Both the position numbers and the translations under genes were made by a program. Positions 12,501 through 24,528 of a stretch of 64,000 bases of DNA are shown piece by piece (position 1 is the first letter of the stretch; every line of letters begins with the position of its first letter). The stretch covers positions 81,901,001 to 81,965,000 of the forward strand of contig NC_088913.1 in assembly GCF_963576675.1 (NCBI RefSeq). The letters are read 5' to 3'. This stretch comes from Euphorbia lathyris. Its lineage: Eukaryota > Streptophyta > Magnoliopsida > Malpighiales > Euphorbiaceae. Below the pieces are notes generated by a model. It was not told the DNA's origin and did not search any database. It worked only from the letters and a program-made list of their open reading frames with translations.

Positions 12501-13613
12501 TCTTTAATAGCATCGATCTGATTCCTATGTCTCCTAATAATAGTAGAAAGGTGGAAAAATCTAGTATTCCGATCTCCGTCCTTAATCCAAGCCTTTCTAG
12601 ATTTCTGGAACCAAAGAAGCTCTTCCTGTCTAAGCACAGCTTCCAACTCGTTCTGGAGAGATCTAAGCTGACAATTCAAACTGTGATCGAATCGGGTCTC
12701 CAAACAACGTTGAATGCCTTCAATTATTCTTAAAAGTTTATTTTTTCTTCTGATAATGTGGCCAAAGATGTTTTTATTCCATCCCACCACATTCCTTCTA
12801 AACCCCTCCGTGGCAAGGAGAACATTATAATGAGGTTGCTAATTGTCTTTAACAAAAATTTTAAACTCAGGATGGGAATCCCAAGCAACAAGGTACCTAA
12901 AAGGTCTATTCCCTTTAAGCCTATTACCTTTAACCAGTTTAACGAGGATAGGACAGTGGTCAGAATGGCGGAAAGGGAGGTTAAGCACGTTTACCTCGGG
13001 AAATCTATAAATCGCAGCAACATTTGCGTAAACTTTGTCCAACCGAACAAACACGCTATTCCTTTTCCAAGTAAACTTGTGACCAGCGGCTCCCAAGTCA
13101 GAAAGCCCGCATAAATCCATATTCTGCTTGTGATTAAGGCACCGATTCACATAATGATTACCCCCCCTTCTGATCGCTCATAAGGGCAATATCATTAAAG
13201 TCCCCAGCCACCATCCAAGCATACACCATGCTTATACTTATATAATACAGGATCTCCCACAGCCTTTTTCGATTAGTCAAAATAGGATCGACATAAATAA
13301 AGGTGACAAAGAAAGGTTTGTTACCAGGGTAACAAACCTTACTATGAATGAATTGTTTATCCATACTGATAATATCAATATTAACACGACCTGGCTTCCA
13401 AAAAAGCCAAATCCCCCCTGCCCGACCAGTAGCCTCCGATCTGACACAACTCCAATTCTTAAACTTTCTAACCACCTCATCAGCAATGGAACCACTAACC
13501 TTGGTTTCTAGAAGAGCAAAACAAGAAGGATTAAATTGTTTAATTAAATCTTTAACATGGATGCGGCTAGCCTTGCTAGCCGCACCTCTAACATTCCAAA
13601 CAAAAAAGTCCAT
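9517..13613 (-). pseudogene. LINE ORF2: endonuclease, reverse transcriptase, RNase H (broken)
   Basis: It starts at 13613 with MDFFVWNVRGAASK, the usual first motif of the plant L1 endonuclease. The endonuclease keeps LLETK, AGDFNDIA and SDHCPI. RT follows with RQGDPMSPF and the FADD box at 11570-11581. A zf-RVT region (10500-10300) and an RNase H domain (NTDGS near 9985, about 9990-9600) end the protein at 9517. Damage: a frameshift in a G-run near 13155, stops near 12840, 12485, 11957 and 11330, and another frameshift at the G14 run 10754-10767. Most fragments share one frame, so the copy is recognisable end to end. The 3' ORF (10779-9517) is still open for 420 codons. Confidence 0.93.
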
Positions 13614-13659
13614 CAGAAAGGAAGACTACTAACACAGGCCCACACCCTAGATCAGGTAT

Positions 13660-15500
13660 TTATTCGGGGCTCTTGAGAGCCTTGAAGCGGTACCAAAAGG
13701 CCCCCTTTTATCCCAAAAATCCAAAGAACTATGGGTCTTTTTAGGGTTAGCCTTAGGTTTCTTCATATTCAACTTATTGACTCCCATAGACTTTCCAATT
13801 GGGGCATCAACAAGAGTTTTCAAATTACTAACCTCATCATCACTTTTCCTGTTGAGCCAAAGATTTGGGAGCTCCCCTTGGCAACAGCTTTGGAGTCGAA
13901 AAGAGGATTAATAGAGTCACCTAGGATGGTAGCTGGCTCGGCTGATTCCAGGCCTGGCATGCTTAGCTCCATATGCTCATTATAAAGATCTGAATCCTGA
14001 CCCTCCTCAACAGTCAGGACTCTGAACCTTGACCCTGAACCGGATGCTGAATCAACACCAGCACCAGTCTTGATGTCAGGGGGCCTGACCTTGATCTCGG
14101 GAGCAATTTGGAGAGAATTCATCTCCTTGCTGATATCTAGATATTGATTCCGAGCAGCATTAGCTCGTGGCTTCCTTCTGACCGACCTTTTGGCCAGCAT
14201 CCATGGGCCAAAATTCCTCCCTTCACCTTAACTCTCCTCAGCTCTACCTATGTTAGGAACCACCACCTCCTCAACCACCTTCCTTCTTTTAGGACATCCA
14301 TCATAAGTATGGCCAACATGCCACACTCGATATTGTGAATTCCTTCGTATTCAATATGAAAGACCTTATTCTGAACGCTGAATTCAGACAGAAGAGGCTT
14401 AGCAAGATCAATGTCAATACAAACCCTGGCAAACTTGTCCCTCACTGCCCCAACGGTAGTTTTGTCTACATAGTGAACTTTCCCAACAAGGCCACCAATC
14501 TTATTCAGAAATCTTTCATTGTAGTATTCAATAGGCAGACCTGGAAATCTAACCCAAGTAAGGATCCTATTCACAGAGCAATCATGAGGATTAAAATTGG
14601 GGACTCATAGTCTCAAAGCCAACACATGATTGGAAATAATATAAGGACCACCATTAACGACTGCATTAAAATCTTCTGCCCTTGTAAATTTAATGACATA
14701 ATAGTCATTCTCAAGGTCTGTAATGGTAACCTTCCCTTTCTTCGCCCATTGTGCCTGGATCCTTTGAGCAAAGTAATTAAAGCTAATCCTTTTCCCAAGC
14801 ACAGTGACAATTAAGGATAATTTCCACTTCGATCTGAGGACGCATTTATCTTCAGAGGAAAGACGGATCACAGGACACAGCGGGTCCTCTTGTTCACCAT
14901 CCTCCACATCAGAGTCGGAAAAGACTTCCTCAGACTAATCCTCGATCATGTCCTCCTCCAACATGGGTTCCTCCTCGACTACCCTAATACCTTATCCCTC
15001 CAGGATGATTTCCCCTGACCATTCTCCAAAGTGAAATTATTTACCGTATCCACAGCTTTCCATGCGCCTGGATTAACAATAGAATCTATGGAAATCTGAC
15101 CCGCAACCCCCTAGGCCAAAGATCCGCCCATCAGGATTGCCTCTGCCTCAACCGCTGCCCTAGAGCAAGGGGCCACCGCCAGCTTCCGTGCCTGGGCAGC
15201 ATCCACCGCTGTTGGCACTCCTGCGGCAGGAAAGCCCTGAGTCACACAAGAGGCAGGCTGCCTCTTACCAACATATCCATCTGGATCGAAGCTTTGCGAG
15301 GCGCGAGATACCTCCTCAACAGATCCCGTGCGCCTTTCACCAAACCCACCGCCTGAATCCCTAGCCAGCCCCCCTCGGCACACGCCGGCCCTCCGCTCAC
15401 AGCCTCCTTCCTGTCCCCGTCTGCGTCTAACCCGCCCTCCACAGAGATATCCCACCATTCCCTAGCCTTCACCGCCCTCAAATCTCCCGCGCCTACCATC
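13660..15500 (-). pseudogene. LINE ORF1: DUF4283 RNA-binding protein (broken)
   Basis: The conserved block 14907-14605 (LCPVIRLSS..., FNYFAQRIQAQW, YYVIKF) is a DUF4283 domain, continued at 14574-14248 (WVRFPGLPIEYYN) after an in-frame TGA. A small deletion with frameshift near 14340 removes most of the CCHC knuckle that copy 2 retains. The C-terminal part is at 14200-13820. The Gly/Ala/Arg-rich N-terminus probably lies in the GC-rich DNA up to about 15460, but its start is not resolved. Confidence 0.85.
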
Positions 15501-15906
15501 CCAGAAGCCAGATCCGGCCCCTCACCCCCCTACAAGCCGGCCTATCCCGCTCCCGTGAGCGCTCTCTCACTCTCTCCCCGCTACCACGCCTATCGCCCAC
15601 AGACCTCGTCGAATCCCCATCGCCTCATGTCATCCCTCCAACCGGCCCTAGATCCGCCCCCTGCACTGCCCCAGCCGCCCATCCCGTTACTCGCCAACGT
15701 CGTCGCCCTAGCCCTGCTCTTCTCTCGTTCTTTCGCCATAATTGTCTTATTGTTATGAGTTTTTTGTTTGTTATGTAATTAAATCTATATACCTTTTAAC
15801 CATAATTGTTTTAATAATTATCAAATTTTAAAAAAATTCCGATCGGAGGCCCCCGTAAGTCGGAGGACTTAGGCGGTCTCCCCCTAAAGCTGGCCCTGGG
15901 TGTTTG

Positions 15907-18307
15907 GTTAGTGACCTCCTGTTTGCCTTTTACACCTAAAAAGCAACCTTTTACAAAAGTAGAGAATCTCTGCTTTTTGGAAAAGCTGCTTTTTATAATA
16001 GCAAACTGTAACAGCAAACAGCAACAACAAACAGCAGGTAAAACAAATGGGTCCTCTAAAGTAATCTGCAATCGATACAAAATAGGTGCTCTATCTATCC
16101 TTTTGCAACTAATTTTTCTTTTGAAATGGGGTTTGGGTGAATGTTTGAAATGGATTAAGAGATAATCCATGTTAGCCTAAAATCTTAAGTTTGTTTTTTA
16201 TTCAGACTTAGTAAACATAAAAAGTTAATCCATGTTATCAGGACTTTTAATATCTACTTTAAGAGATGATTTTCACATTATTTGCAGCCTGCTATAATGG
16301 TTAAAATTAATTCTCATTTAGGTATAACTGATGTAGAGTCACCCGGATTCAAGCAATAGATTTTTAGCTTTCCATTTTTTCCTAAATTTCTAACCTGGGT
16401 ACAAGGTACAAAGTAAGTTTACGAGCAGGAAGATTGAAAAGCATTAAGAAAAGTTGAAATAAAGTCTGTCATAGTGTTCTTCTCTCTAATGAGATTTTAT
16501 AGTAATGTTCATTATTGAGTAGTGTCTTATTATTGTTTATATTTAGTTATCCTTTTAATTAGGTTCTAGTTGTAATTAATGTGTATGACATGAGTTCCCA
16601 ATTACACAAGATACATGAAAAACATTTGTTTTCGTGTCATCTGATTATTTTTCGTTACAGTATATTAAAATTCTATCATCTAAAAGCTTTAATTGAAAAC
16701 GCATTCGATTTACATTTGTTTTCGTGTCGTCTGATTATTTCTAACACTGCGAAGCAAAATCGTGAACTGCCAACCCATGGGGTTGATAATATATTTTGGT
16801 TAAGTCATAATATATATACTAAGAGTATTTTAAGAAAGTCACAAATAAATGGTCTAGATATATAATGTGTTGGGTAATTGGTCTAAATATGTAAATAGGC
16901 CACCAATTTGATCCCGTTTTATAATTTTCCCCAATTATTAACTAATTAAATTTTAATTATTCATCCAAATTGATTTGTTGAAATTGCTTGTACATGTGAG
17001 TTGAAAATGAGAGGATATAAATCTAAATATGTGAACTGTAAGAATTATGAATGAACAATAATGTGTATACGAACTTATACTGGAGAGTCTGAATGTCTTG
17101 CTCGATCTTTCGGATTTAACTTGTAAATCCGGCGAACCCATTCTGATGCTTTTAAGTCATTGGGTGCATTAAAATTAGTAGTTTGGAGGTAGGAGTTGGG
17201 GATATTTGCCATTTACCATCTCATTGTGCTCAATTTCATCATCCGAAATACAAAAGTAATAAGCTTCTTTTTGTAGAGTGTTCTTACGAGAAAAATAGTA
17301 AGGGAGAGTTGAGGTTTGGGAAATACTACATTGCGCGTGTAAGAGTGTAATTTGAGTGTTTCAATTGTCTCCTAAATTATTATCTACCTCAAGTTTGGTA
17401 TATTTGAGAGGGTCTTAATTTTTGTATTTCCACTAATATTATTAGTAGAGTTATTTTCAGTACCTCGTGGTTTTTCCCTTACAAAGGGTTTCCACGTAAA
17501 TGTTTGTATTTGTGTTCTTGCTTTATTTTTATTCTGATTATTTTATTATTACTCTATTTTATTTATATACATCACCTAGTTACGAGTTTAATTTACGGGA
17601 TCCTAACATAAGTCAATAGGTGCTTAGGAAGGGTTTGAAAAGTAGGACTAGTTGTAAGTTGTAGTGTTAACATAGGTATGCATGTCTATATATATAAGGC
17701 TGGACTGAATCCCTTATCTTCTAGGAATCCTTTGTGTGTTAGTATTCCTTCTCCTATTAAGAGACCGAGTCTAGGAGAAGTCCTTCATAGTGTGGAATCT
17801 TCGACCTAGCCGTGTGGAGGTTCCTTTTAGAAAGGAGATGTTCCATAGAAGCTTCACACTGAATACCTATTTTGAGACATGTGGTGGTTGATCTGGAGGC
17901 TCCTAAAATACTATAGGTATGTGTTTCATTTTATACGAAATCATGAATTAATTAATATGGATTTGTGATCTCAATTTTATCATTAAAAAAACAATGTTAT
18001 TACTGATTTTCCATGAACCGTATATTCACTAATTAATGATGACAGATATTAATTAGAACAATAATATTTCTTACTAAGTTACTTTAAGAAGAAGAAAAAT
18101 GTATCTTAATGATCACAAAATAGAACATGTACCAAATTCATATATAATATAAATCAAATTATAACCCTGATATATTTATATTTGGCACAAAATAGAACAT
18201 GCAATAAATCAATGATAAAAGCTTGTTTCCTCTTATGTATATTTAAAATTTCTAAGGAAAAAGGTTTCAACAAAAACAATTAATGCAAAAAGTATATTAA
18301 GAAGTAA
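15907..18307. other. gene-free stretch with transposon relics
   Basis: No supported gene. A 28-bp phrase (CATTTGTTTTCGTGTC...) is repeated at 16623 and 16713. A Mutator-like TIR relic lies at 16830-16930. The segment around 17460-17600 (CTCGTGGTTTTTCCC, then TTTCCACGTAAA) resembles the end of a decayed LTR, but no partner was found. The rest is AT-rich and unassigned. Confidence 0.5.
16830..16930. repeat. relic of a Mutator-like terminal repeat
   Basis: AAGTCACAAATAAATGGTC...GGGTAATTGGTCTAAATA matches, nearly base for base, the right terminal repeat of the element at 55218-56797. Just upstream, CTGCGAAGCAAAATC (16745-16765) matches its interior. No left end was seen, so this is a truncated copy. 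Confidence 0.75.
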
Positions 18308-18317
18308 AAAAGCATTA

Positions 18318-18782
18318 GGGTAAATTACATCTATAGAAACTGAACTTTACTCATTTTAACATTATGGCCACTGAATTTCAATTCTTAACAGTATGACCAC
18401 TGAATTTTTACACTTTTTTACACAGGTGCCACTCAACGTCTCAAAGCGACAGTTGACAGTTTCAAAATAAAAAATTTGAAGAATTAATGATATTCTAATG
18501 AACTTTAATTCTTGAAAATTTTCGTTTTGAAATTATTTAGGTGTTGTTTGGTTAGGAGAGATGATGAATTTTTAGAGAGAAAGCTCCAAAAACGTGGTTT
18601 CATGGTAAATGTCACTCTGAACAGTTTTAATTCTTGAAAATTTTCATTTTGATGTAGTTAACGGTCATTTTGAGGAGTTAGTTAAAATTAAGTGGCTACT
18701 GATGTTTAAAAGTGTAAAGTTCAGTGATCATACTGTAGTAGTAAAAATGGGTAAAATTCAATGGCCAGGTTGTAATTTATCC
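18318..18782. mobile_element. Mutator-like MITE (465 bp)
   Basis: The ends GGGTAAATTACATC and GTTGTAATTTATCC are inverted and their similarity extends about 90 bp inward (the phrases around AACTGAACTTTAC and GTAAAGTTCAGTG). The 10-bp TSD AAAAGCATTA flanks both sides (18308-18317 and 18783-18792). No coding capacity. Confidence 0.85.
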
Positions 18783-18792
18783 AAAAGCATTA

Positions 18793-19732
18793 TGAGACTT
18801 GGTTTTGAGCTTTTTTGTCACATTAAATTTTTTCCAGATAGTTCAAGAAAAAAAAAAAAAGGAAAAACCTCTCATCTTGTTGCAGAATCAAAAATATAAT
18901 CTTTTACACTACGATGACATATCTGCAACTATTCCAAGCAAGTTTTCTGTAGTTGCTTGCACTCCATATTTCTTCTAATTTAATTTTTCCCATGAGCAAG
19001 ACAGCTCCAAATTTAATGTCAATTACTCCTAATTAATCTTATTTTAATCGAAATTAACATCAACTAGTCCAAATTAATCTTATTAATTATAATTTTATGA
19101 AAAACTGACACATGCTAAAATAAATTATAAAAAAAACAATATTTTAGCCTCTAAGTTGGAAGTACATTATAACAATAAGCTAATGGTTTCCATGTGCCTA
19201 ATAAAATAATATTGCATAATATTCATTTCGCTCCCTAAATTAAGACTTTAAAATCAATTAAGATCTTAAAATATTAAAATCATTAATCAGATTCTTTAAT
19301 CAAATAAAAATCATCAATTAATACCTCATCGAAAATCATTTAGTTGAACAGTTTCAGACCCTCTTTTCTAAATTCATTTTGAACCAATACAGATATTATT
19401 ACAGTTCATGTTAAATAGTTCATGTTAAATAATTACAGTTTTTTATTTTAAGATAGGATAGGGACTCAATGAATGATTTTTACTTAGTTCAAAGATTTGA
19501 TCGATAATTTTTAATAGATTAAGGTTATAATGGAAAAATATATAATTTAATTGAAAAGTTCCTCACAAAAAAATATATTTTATAATAGTGACATTATATC
19601 CCTAAAAATGATGCAAGAATCTTGGGTTGTGGGAGCCAAATATTCCCAAAAAGTACACCTTTTTACCAAATATGCAATTTTTTACCCAAAAAAAATCCAA
19701 AAAATTCTTTGGTTTCACATATAACTATTTAT
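18793..19732. other. AT-rich upstream region of the TBL gene
   Basis: About 0.95 kb with no gene or recognised repeat. It should contain the distal promoter of the TBL gene, but no regulatory motif could be supported by reading alone. Confidence 0.45.
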
Positions 19733-19740
19733 TATATAAA
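19733..19740 (+). promoter_or_regulatory. candidate TATA box of the TBL gene
   Basis: TATATAAA lies 53 bp before the ATG at 19793. A start site about 30 bp downstream would fall near 19765, after the in-frame ATG at 19751 and before 19793. This favours the 19793 start. Many A/T runs nearby make the call tentative. Confidence 0.45.
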
Positions 19741-19792
19741 CCCATATAATATGAATGAAAATATTGGCATTTTCTTCTATCAAAACCTTGAC

Positions 19793-22700
19793 ATGAAAAT
19801 GAAGAAGCTAATTGGTTGTTCAATTTTGATTCTTGCATTTCTATTCCTTGAATCAGCTGTTTCCATAGTATCAGCTGTAGAGAATCAATTAGAAGAAAAA
19901 TGTGATATATTCACTGGAAAATGGGTTTTGGATTATAAAAAACATCCTTTATACAAACAAGAAGAATGTGAGTTTCTTCAAGATTGGGAGAATTGCATCA
20001 AAAATGGAAGGCCTGATTCTTTATTTCAGATATGGAAGTGGAAGCCAAGAGATTGTTCTTTACCCAAGTAAGTGTCTGTCCGTTTGGTTCTCGTTTTCAT
20101 ATCTACTTTTAGCTTTTTTACTCTAAATAGCAGAACAATAGTGTTTAGTTATGATTGAGAAAACAATTGTTTTTAATTCTTATGAATAGAAAATTAGTCA
20201 AATTCTACCAGCTAGACTTGGTCACGGGCCTAAGTATCTGTCCAGCCCGCTTAGGTCCATGTCCTTTGAACAGAGCTAGGACAAAAATAATTAACCCTAA
20301 ATCTAGTGTGGCTCAATCTCGTTAAAACCTGCCTATTTTTTTGGACAGGTTTAGGATTTATGAAAATTGTACAGGCAGGCCTTGCCCGGTTTAATATTAA
20401 TTAGTAATCTATTATATGGCTGGGTTCGAGATTTAATTTTTTAACTCGAATCCAGTCCGGTCCAATAAATCTAAATTAATAGCGGAATGGGTTGAGCTGG
20501 ATTTTTAACCGAGTCCGGCCTATGAATAGGTCTACTACCTGCTATCAGTAATGACTAACAATAACAATAGACCCCTAAAGCATGATTATTTGCTTTTTCA
20601 ATTTGTGGGTTTTTATTAATATTATAGTGTATTAAATTGAGTTTAGTTGGAATGATTAATTAATTAATTGATAAATTAATAATAAGGTTTAAAGCAAAGA
20701 AATTGCTGAAGAAACTAAGGGGAAAGAGGCTAGTATATGTAGGAGACTCAATACATCAAAATCAATGGCAATCAATGGTTTGTATGGTTCAATCTGCTGT
20801 TCCACCAGGAAACAAGTTCATGGATTACTCTGCCTATCCTTATGTCTTCAGAATTCAGGTTTTCTTATTTCTTAATTTTATTTATAAATGGTGATTTCAT
20901 AATTCTTATTTTTGAAAATTCAAAATAAAAATTATGAAATCACAAATGTCAAAAATAATATATTTTATTTAATTATTGTGATAATATAGGATTACAATGC
21001 GAGCATAGAGTTTCATTGGGCACCATATCTAGTAGAATCAAGTTCAGATCCTCCAGAAAGGAGAGATGGGAAAACAATCTCAGTGATAATGCCTAAATCA
21101 ATTTCAAAACATGGAGATTACTGGATAAATGCTGATTATTTAATCTTTGACTCTTATGCTTGGTGGATCAAGCATCCTACTGTCAGAATATTGTAAGTTT
21201 TTTGTGTTTTTTCTACATTCAGAAATCCCTAAAAAATAATCATTATTAGTTAATTAAAATGATATATAAAAATTTACAAAATACCCAATTTTCATAAATG
21301 TTTAGTTTATTTTTAAAAAATGTATCTTACAATATGCTTCTTCTTTTTTATGTTTATATTTATTTTAATATGTATTTTTAAAAGTAATTCTGTTGTGTGA
21401 TTAATGAAGAAGAAGAGGATCGTTTGAGAAAGGAGATACAGAGTATTATGAGATGGAACAGCATGTAGCATTTGAGAGTAGTCTCAACACGTGGGCCAAT
21501 TGGATTGATACAAATGTTGATCCCACTCGTACTTCTGTTTTCTTTAGCACTATGTCTCCTATACATGACAGGTTAGTTCTCATTTAGTCATGTAATTTCT
21601 TGTTTTTATATATGCAAATAGAATAATTCAATTTAAACTGTGGTATGGATTATAAAAAAGGGTTATGTTATTCGTCGCCCCTATTTTACTTACCGTCGCC
21701 TCCTCTTTGACATTTTTGCCCTTTTCATTTTTCATTCAAAAAAGTGAAATTCTCTCAACCGCGAAGAACAAAACAAAGAAAAATCATGCCTCCAAAACAA
21801 GGAAAAATAATTGAACATCTAAGTTTCGTATTTACCAACAATCTGAAATTTAACGAATTGAACTTAAAAAGAATTTTTTTTCCGTTGAATTTGCTCTAAA
21901 CGGATAGCCCATACGATCCAATCAATGGACCGGTAGCATGAACTACCCTATTTTGCCTAGGCAAAATAGGGTAGCCTACCCTTTTTGCCTAGGTAAAAAC
22001 GGGTGGGCTACCCGCTTTCCTTTAGGGAAATGGATTTATTTATTTTAATTATAATAAATATTAATTATAGATAAATTACGTATTAACGCGTGCAATACAT
22101 AATTTACGTATTTTTTATTTCCAATCAATAATTTATATATACGTTTTTTCTATCCAGTCAATATATAATTTACGTATAATTAAATTTACGTTCTAAAAGG
22201 TAAATAAATATAATTTACCAAATAAAAATTAATTGAACACTTCAATACGTATTTTTTATTTTTTATTTCCAATCAATACATAATTTATCTATAATTAATA
22301 TTTATTATAATTAAAATAAATAAATCCATTTCCCTAAAGGAAAATGGGTAGCTCACCCTTTTTTACCTAGGCAAAACGGGTAGGCTACCCTATTTTGCCT
22401 ATGGGCTACCCGTTTAGAGCAAATTCAACGAAAAAAAAATTCTTTTTAAGTTCAATTCGTAAATTTCAGATTATTGGTAAATACGAAACTTAGATGTTTA
22501 ATTATTTTTCCTTGTTTTGGAGACATGATTTTTCTTCATTTTGTTTTTCGCGGTTGAGAGAATTTCACTTTTTTGAATGAAAAATGAAAAGGGCAAAAAT
22601 GTCAAACAGGAGACGACGGTAAGTAAAATAGGGGCGACGAATAGCAATCCACTTATAAAAAAACAAGGATATAGTCAGAATTTGGTTAATTTTTTAATGA

Positions 22701-23629
22701 ATTTTTAGTAATTCGCGTTTTAATGTTATAGTTATGTAAATTAAAAAAAAATATATATTTTAGAATATGAAGTGTAGAGATAAAAAAAATATATATAACA
22801 CTTTGATTCACAATTATAAATTTATACATTCATTTAGTTATCTTTTAATAAAAAATTATCCTGAATGATAGTAACTCCAGATTCTAAATAGTTAACTGCC
22901 AAACTATAATTTTATGAATTTTGAGAAATCCCATTTCCTTTCTTTTTAACTTGATATGCAAATTAATGGGAAATTTACATGATAAAAGCATACTTTATAT
23001 GTAAGAAAATCCGCAAAAAAAAATGTATATTATTTATAAATAAAAAAAATAAAAATTCAATAATGATGTTTGATTTGTTACTAACATTATATGTTAACTT
23101 TACTAATGTACTACATTAAATTGTTGACTTTTGTTTATGTATTACGACTTGACTTCATTACTCTCATAAGAGAAACGAAACATGTCGTTTTTGTATTAAA
23201 AAAATACACGTCGTCTCCTCCTATGAAGGGGTCTTCTAAGAACCGGACCCTTGCAATAAATACCCCTATTTTGCAATAAAAACAAAATTTACTAATATGA
23301 GTTGGGGGCAATGATACAGGAGTGCAGGCTGGAACAACCCAAGAGCCATAAAATGTAGCAACGAGACTCTCCCAGTTATGAACACATCAATGCCACTAAA
23401 TTTGGAAACAGACTGGGAATTCTACAAAATAGCTACAAAAGTGATAAAATCAATGAAAGTAAAAGTGCAATTTCTCAACATAACAACATTATCAGAGTAC
23501 AGAAAAGATGCACATATGTCTGTTTATGGAGCAGCCAAAACTGATCCAGCAAATGCAGATTGTCTACATTGGTGTCTCCCTGGACTACCTGATATATGGA
23601 ATGAGTTGCTCTATGCATACATCCATTAA
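19793..23629 (+). CDS. TRICHOME BIREFRINGENCE-LIKE (TBL) O-acetyltransferase
   Basis: Five exons: 19793-20067, 20687-20858, 20990-21192, 21416-21571, 23320-23629. All introns are GT-AG and the sum of 1116 nt gives 371 residues. The start [16 protein letters not shown] opens a hydrophobic signal peptide or anchor. The in-frame ATG at 19751 would add 14 residues before it and is less likely. A PMR5N domain follows (CDIFTGKWV at 37-45, NGRPDSL at 71-77), then the PC-esterase/DUF231 domain with GDS at 111-113 and the DxxH pair DCLHW at 349-353. Family knowledge: TBL proteins are Golgi enzymes that O-acetylate cell-wall polysaccharides such as xylan, mannan or pectin, using the Ser of GDS and the Asp/His of DxxH. 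Both motifs are intact. The body resembles the ESK1/TBL28-35 group, but the short N-terminus resembles PMR5/TBL37-45, so subgroup and substrate are open. It converges with APC1. Introns 1 and 4 carry transposons. Confidence 0.93.
20213..20534. mobile_element. hAT-like MITE in TBL intron 1
   Basis: TAGACTTGGTCACGGGCC at the left and GGCCTATGAATAGGTCTA at the right are imperfect inverted ends. The flanks CTACCAGC (20205-20212) and CTACCTGC (20535-20542) match in 7 of 8 bases, a hAT-size TSD. The interior is rich in GGTCCGG-like words and non-coding. Confidence 0.65.
21660..22653. mobile_element. palindromic Mutator-like element in TBL intron 4
   Basis: The arms 21660-22081 and 22262-22653 are near-perfect inverted repeats of about 400 bp (TTCGTCGCCCCTATTTTAC... 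against its inverse). They surround a 180-bp AT-rich spacer with short repeated ACGTATTTTTTATTTCC phrases. The 9-bp TSD TATAAAAAA is exact (21651-21659 and 22654-22662). TSD length and very long TIRs fit a Mutator-like foldback. It is non-coding and lies wholly in the intron, 88 bp after exon 4. Confidence 0.88.
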
Positions 23630-24528
23630 TTAAATTCTATTATATAACTACTCATGTACTCCTCGTAAAACCGGTTAAAAAGCTTTGGACATGAGATTCA
23701 TTAAATTTTATTTATGTCAATAATGTAATTCAACTTTGTAATTTGTTGTAATGAAGTCATCTTAACTAAGGGAGTATTTGTTTCAGCTTTTCGGAGCTGC
23801 TAGCAAAAAATAGTGTTTGATTACTTCTATCAAACCACAGCTTTTCATTAATCCTCTATATCAATGAACCATCAATTTTAACATGATTCAAATAATGTAT
23901 GTAGACGTGCTTGTTTCAGTAACCATTTGCCATCACCGGTTCGGAAGAAGGCTGGCTAGGCTGATGACATTTTGACGAACTTTTACTATACTTTCGACTA
24001 AATAAACTAGGTTGAATTGATTATGAAACGACCACTACAGCAGAGAGAATTTCAACCACCGCAGCTAAAAGTTTAAAAAAGTTTACATTCTGGAAAATAA
24101 ATAAATAAATAGATAAAAAAAATGTTAACCCCCAAATTGAAGAGTAGTAATTTAAACTTTCATCCCTTTGACAACTATTTTTCCTCATTTTCACTCATCC
24201 TGGGATTCAACACTAAAACATCTGAAATTCATGAAACAGAAGCACTTTACACAACATCTTCCACTGGCCGGTGGACGGCTTCTAGGCTATATATGAGAGA
24301 CAAAATTGGATTTAGTAGGTTGAGGAGGAACCAAGTTTGAAAATAGGTTGGTTCTATTGGGTCATTTATGGGAATAATCCTCATGAAAGAATTGAGGATT
24401 CATGGGAATACTTTCAAACAAAGAAATTGCATTACCATTTAGTTGATTCTTAGGAATGAACAGAGCTAAATGCAAAAAATCTAGGGAGAATTGCAAGTAA
24501 TAGTACAACTCCTCTTAACATACATACC
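23630..24528. other. intergenic spacer between convergent TBL and APC1
   Basis: It holds the 3' untranslated regions and terminators of both genes. A TCAATAATG phrase near 23718 is a weak candidate poly(A) signal for TBL. No ORF or repeat here can be supported. Confidence 0.5.

Larger units (their letters stand above)
9463..15766 (-). mobile_element. full-length L1-type LINE, copy 1
   Basis: The element is read from 15766 down to 9463. The poly(A) tail appears as the T-run at 9463-9473. A 14-bp TSD (TTTGTTATGTAATT) is at 9451-9464, overlapping the tail, and at 15767-15780. The 5' third is GC-rich, then ORF1 (DUF4283, nucleic-acid binding) and ORF2 (endonuclease, RT, zf-RVT, RNase H) follow. 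At 6.3 kb it is complete but dead, with several stops and frameshifts. It was inserted into the hAT element. Confidence 0.93.
8066..15898. mobile_element. hAT-type DNA transposon holding a nested LINE
   Basis: The left end is CAGGGCCGTCTCC and the right end AGCTGGCCCTG, giving the inverted CAGGGCC terminus of plant hAT elements. The 8-bp TSD GGTGTTTG is exact (8058-8065 and 15899-15906). Without the LINE (9463-15766) the element is about 1.5 kb and non-coding, so it is non-autonomous. The right end is rich in GGAGGCC-like words. Confidence 0.85.

Noticed and set aside
9767..12733. Several + strand ORFs of 90-163 codons (for example 9767-10180, 11471-11845, 12242-12733)
   Set aside because: They lie antisense to the LINE ORF2, which has clear RT, zf-RVT and RNase H motifs. 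Their own translations show no domain.
19751..19792. Upstream in-frame ATG as the TBL start
   Set aside because: It would place 14 polar residues before the signal peptide and lies about 11 bp after the TATA-like box, too close to be in the transcript.
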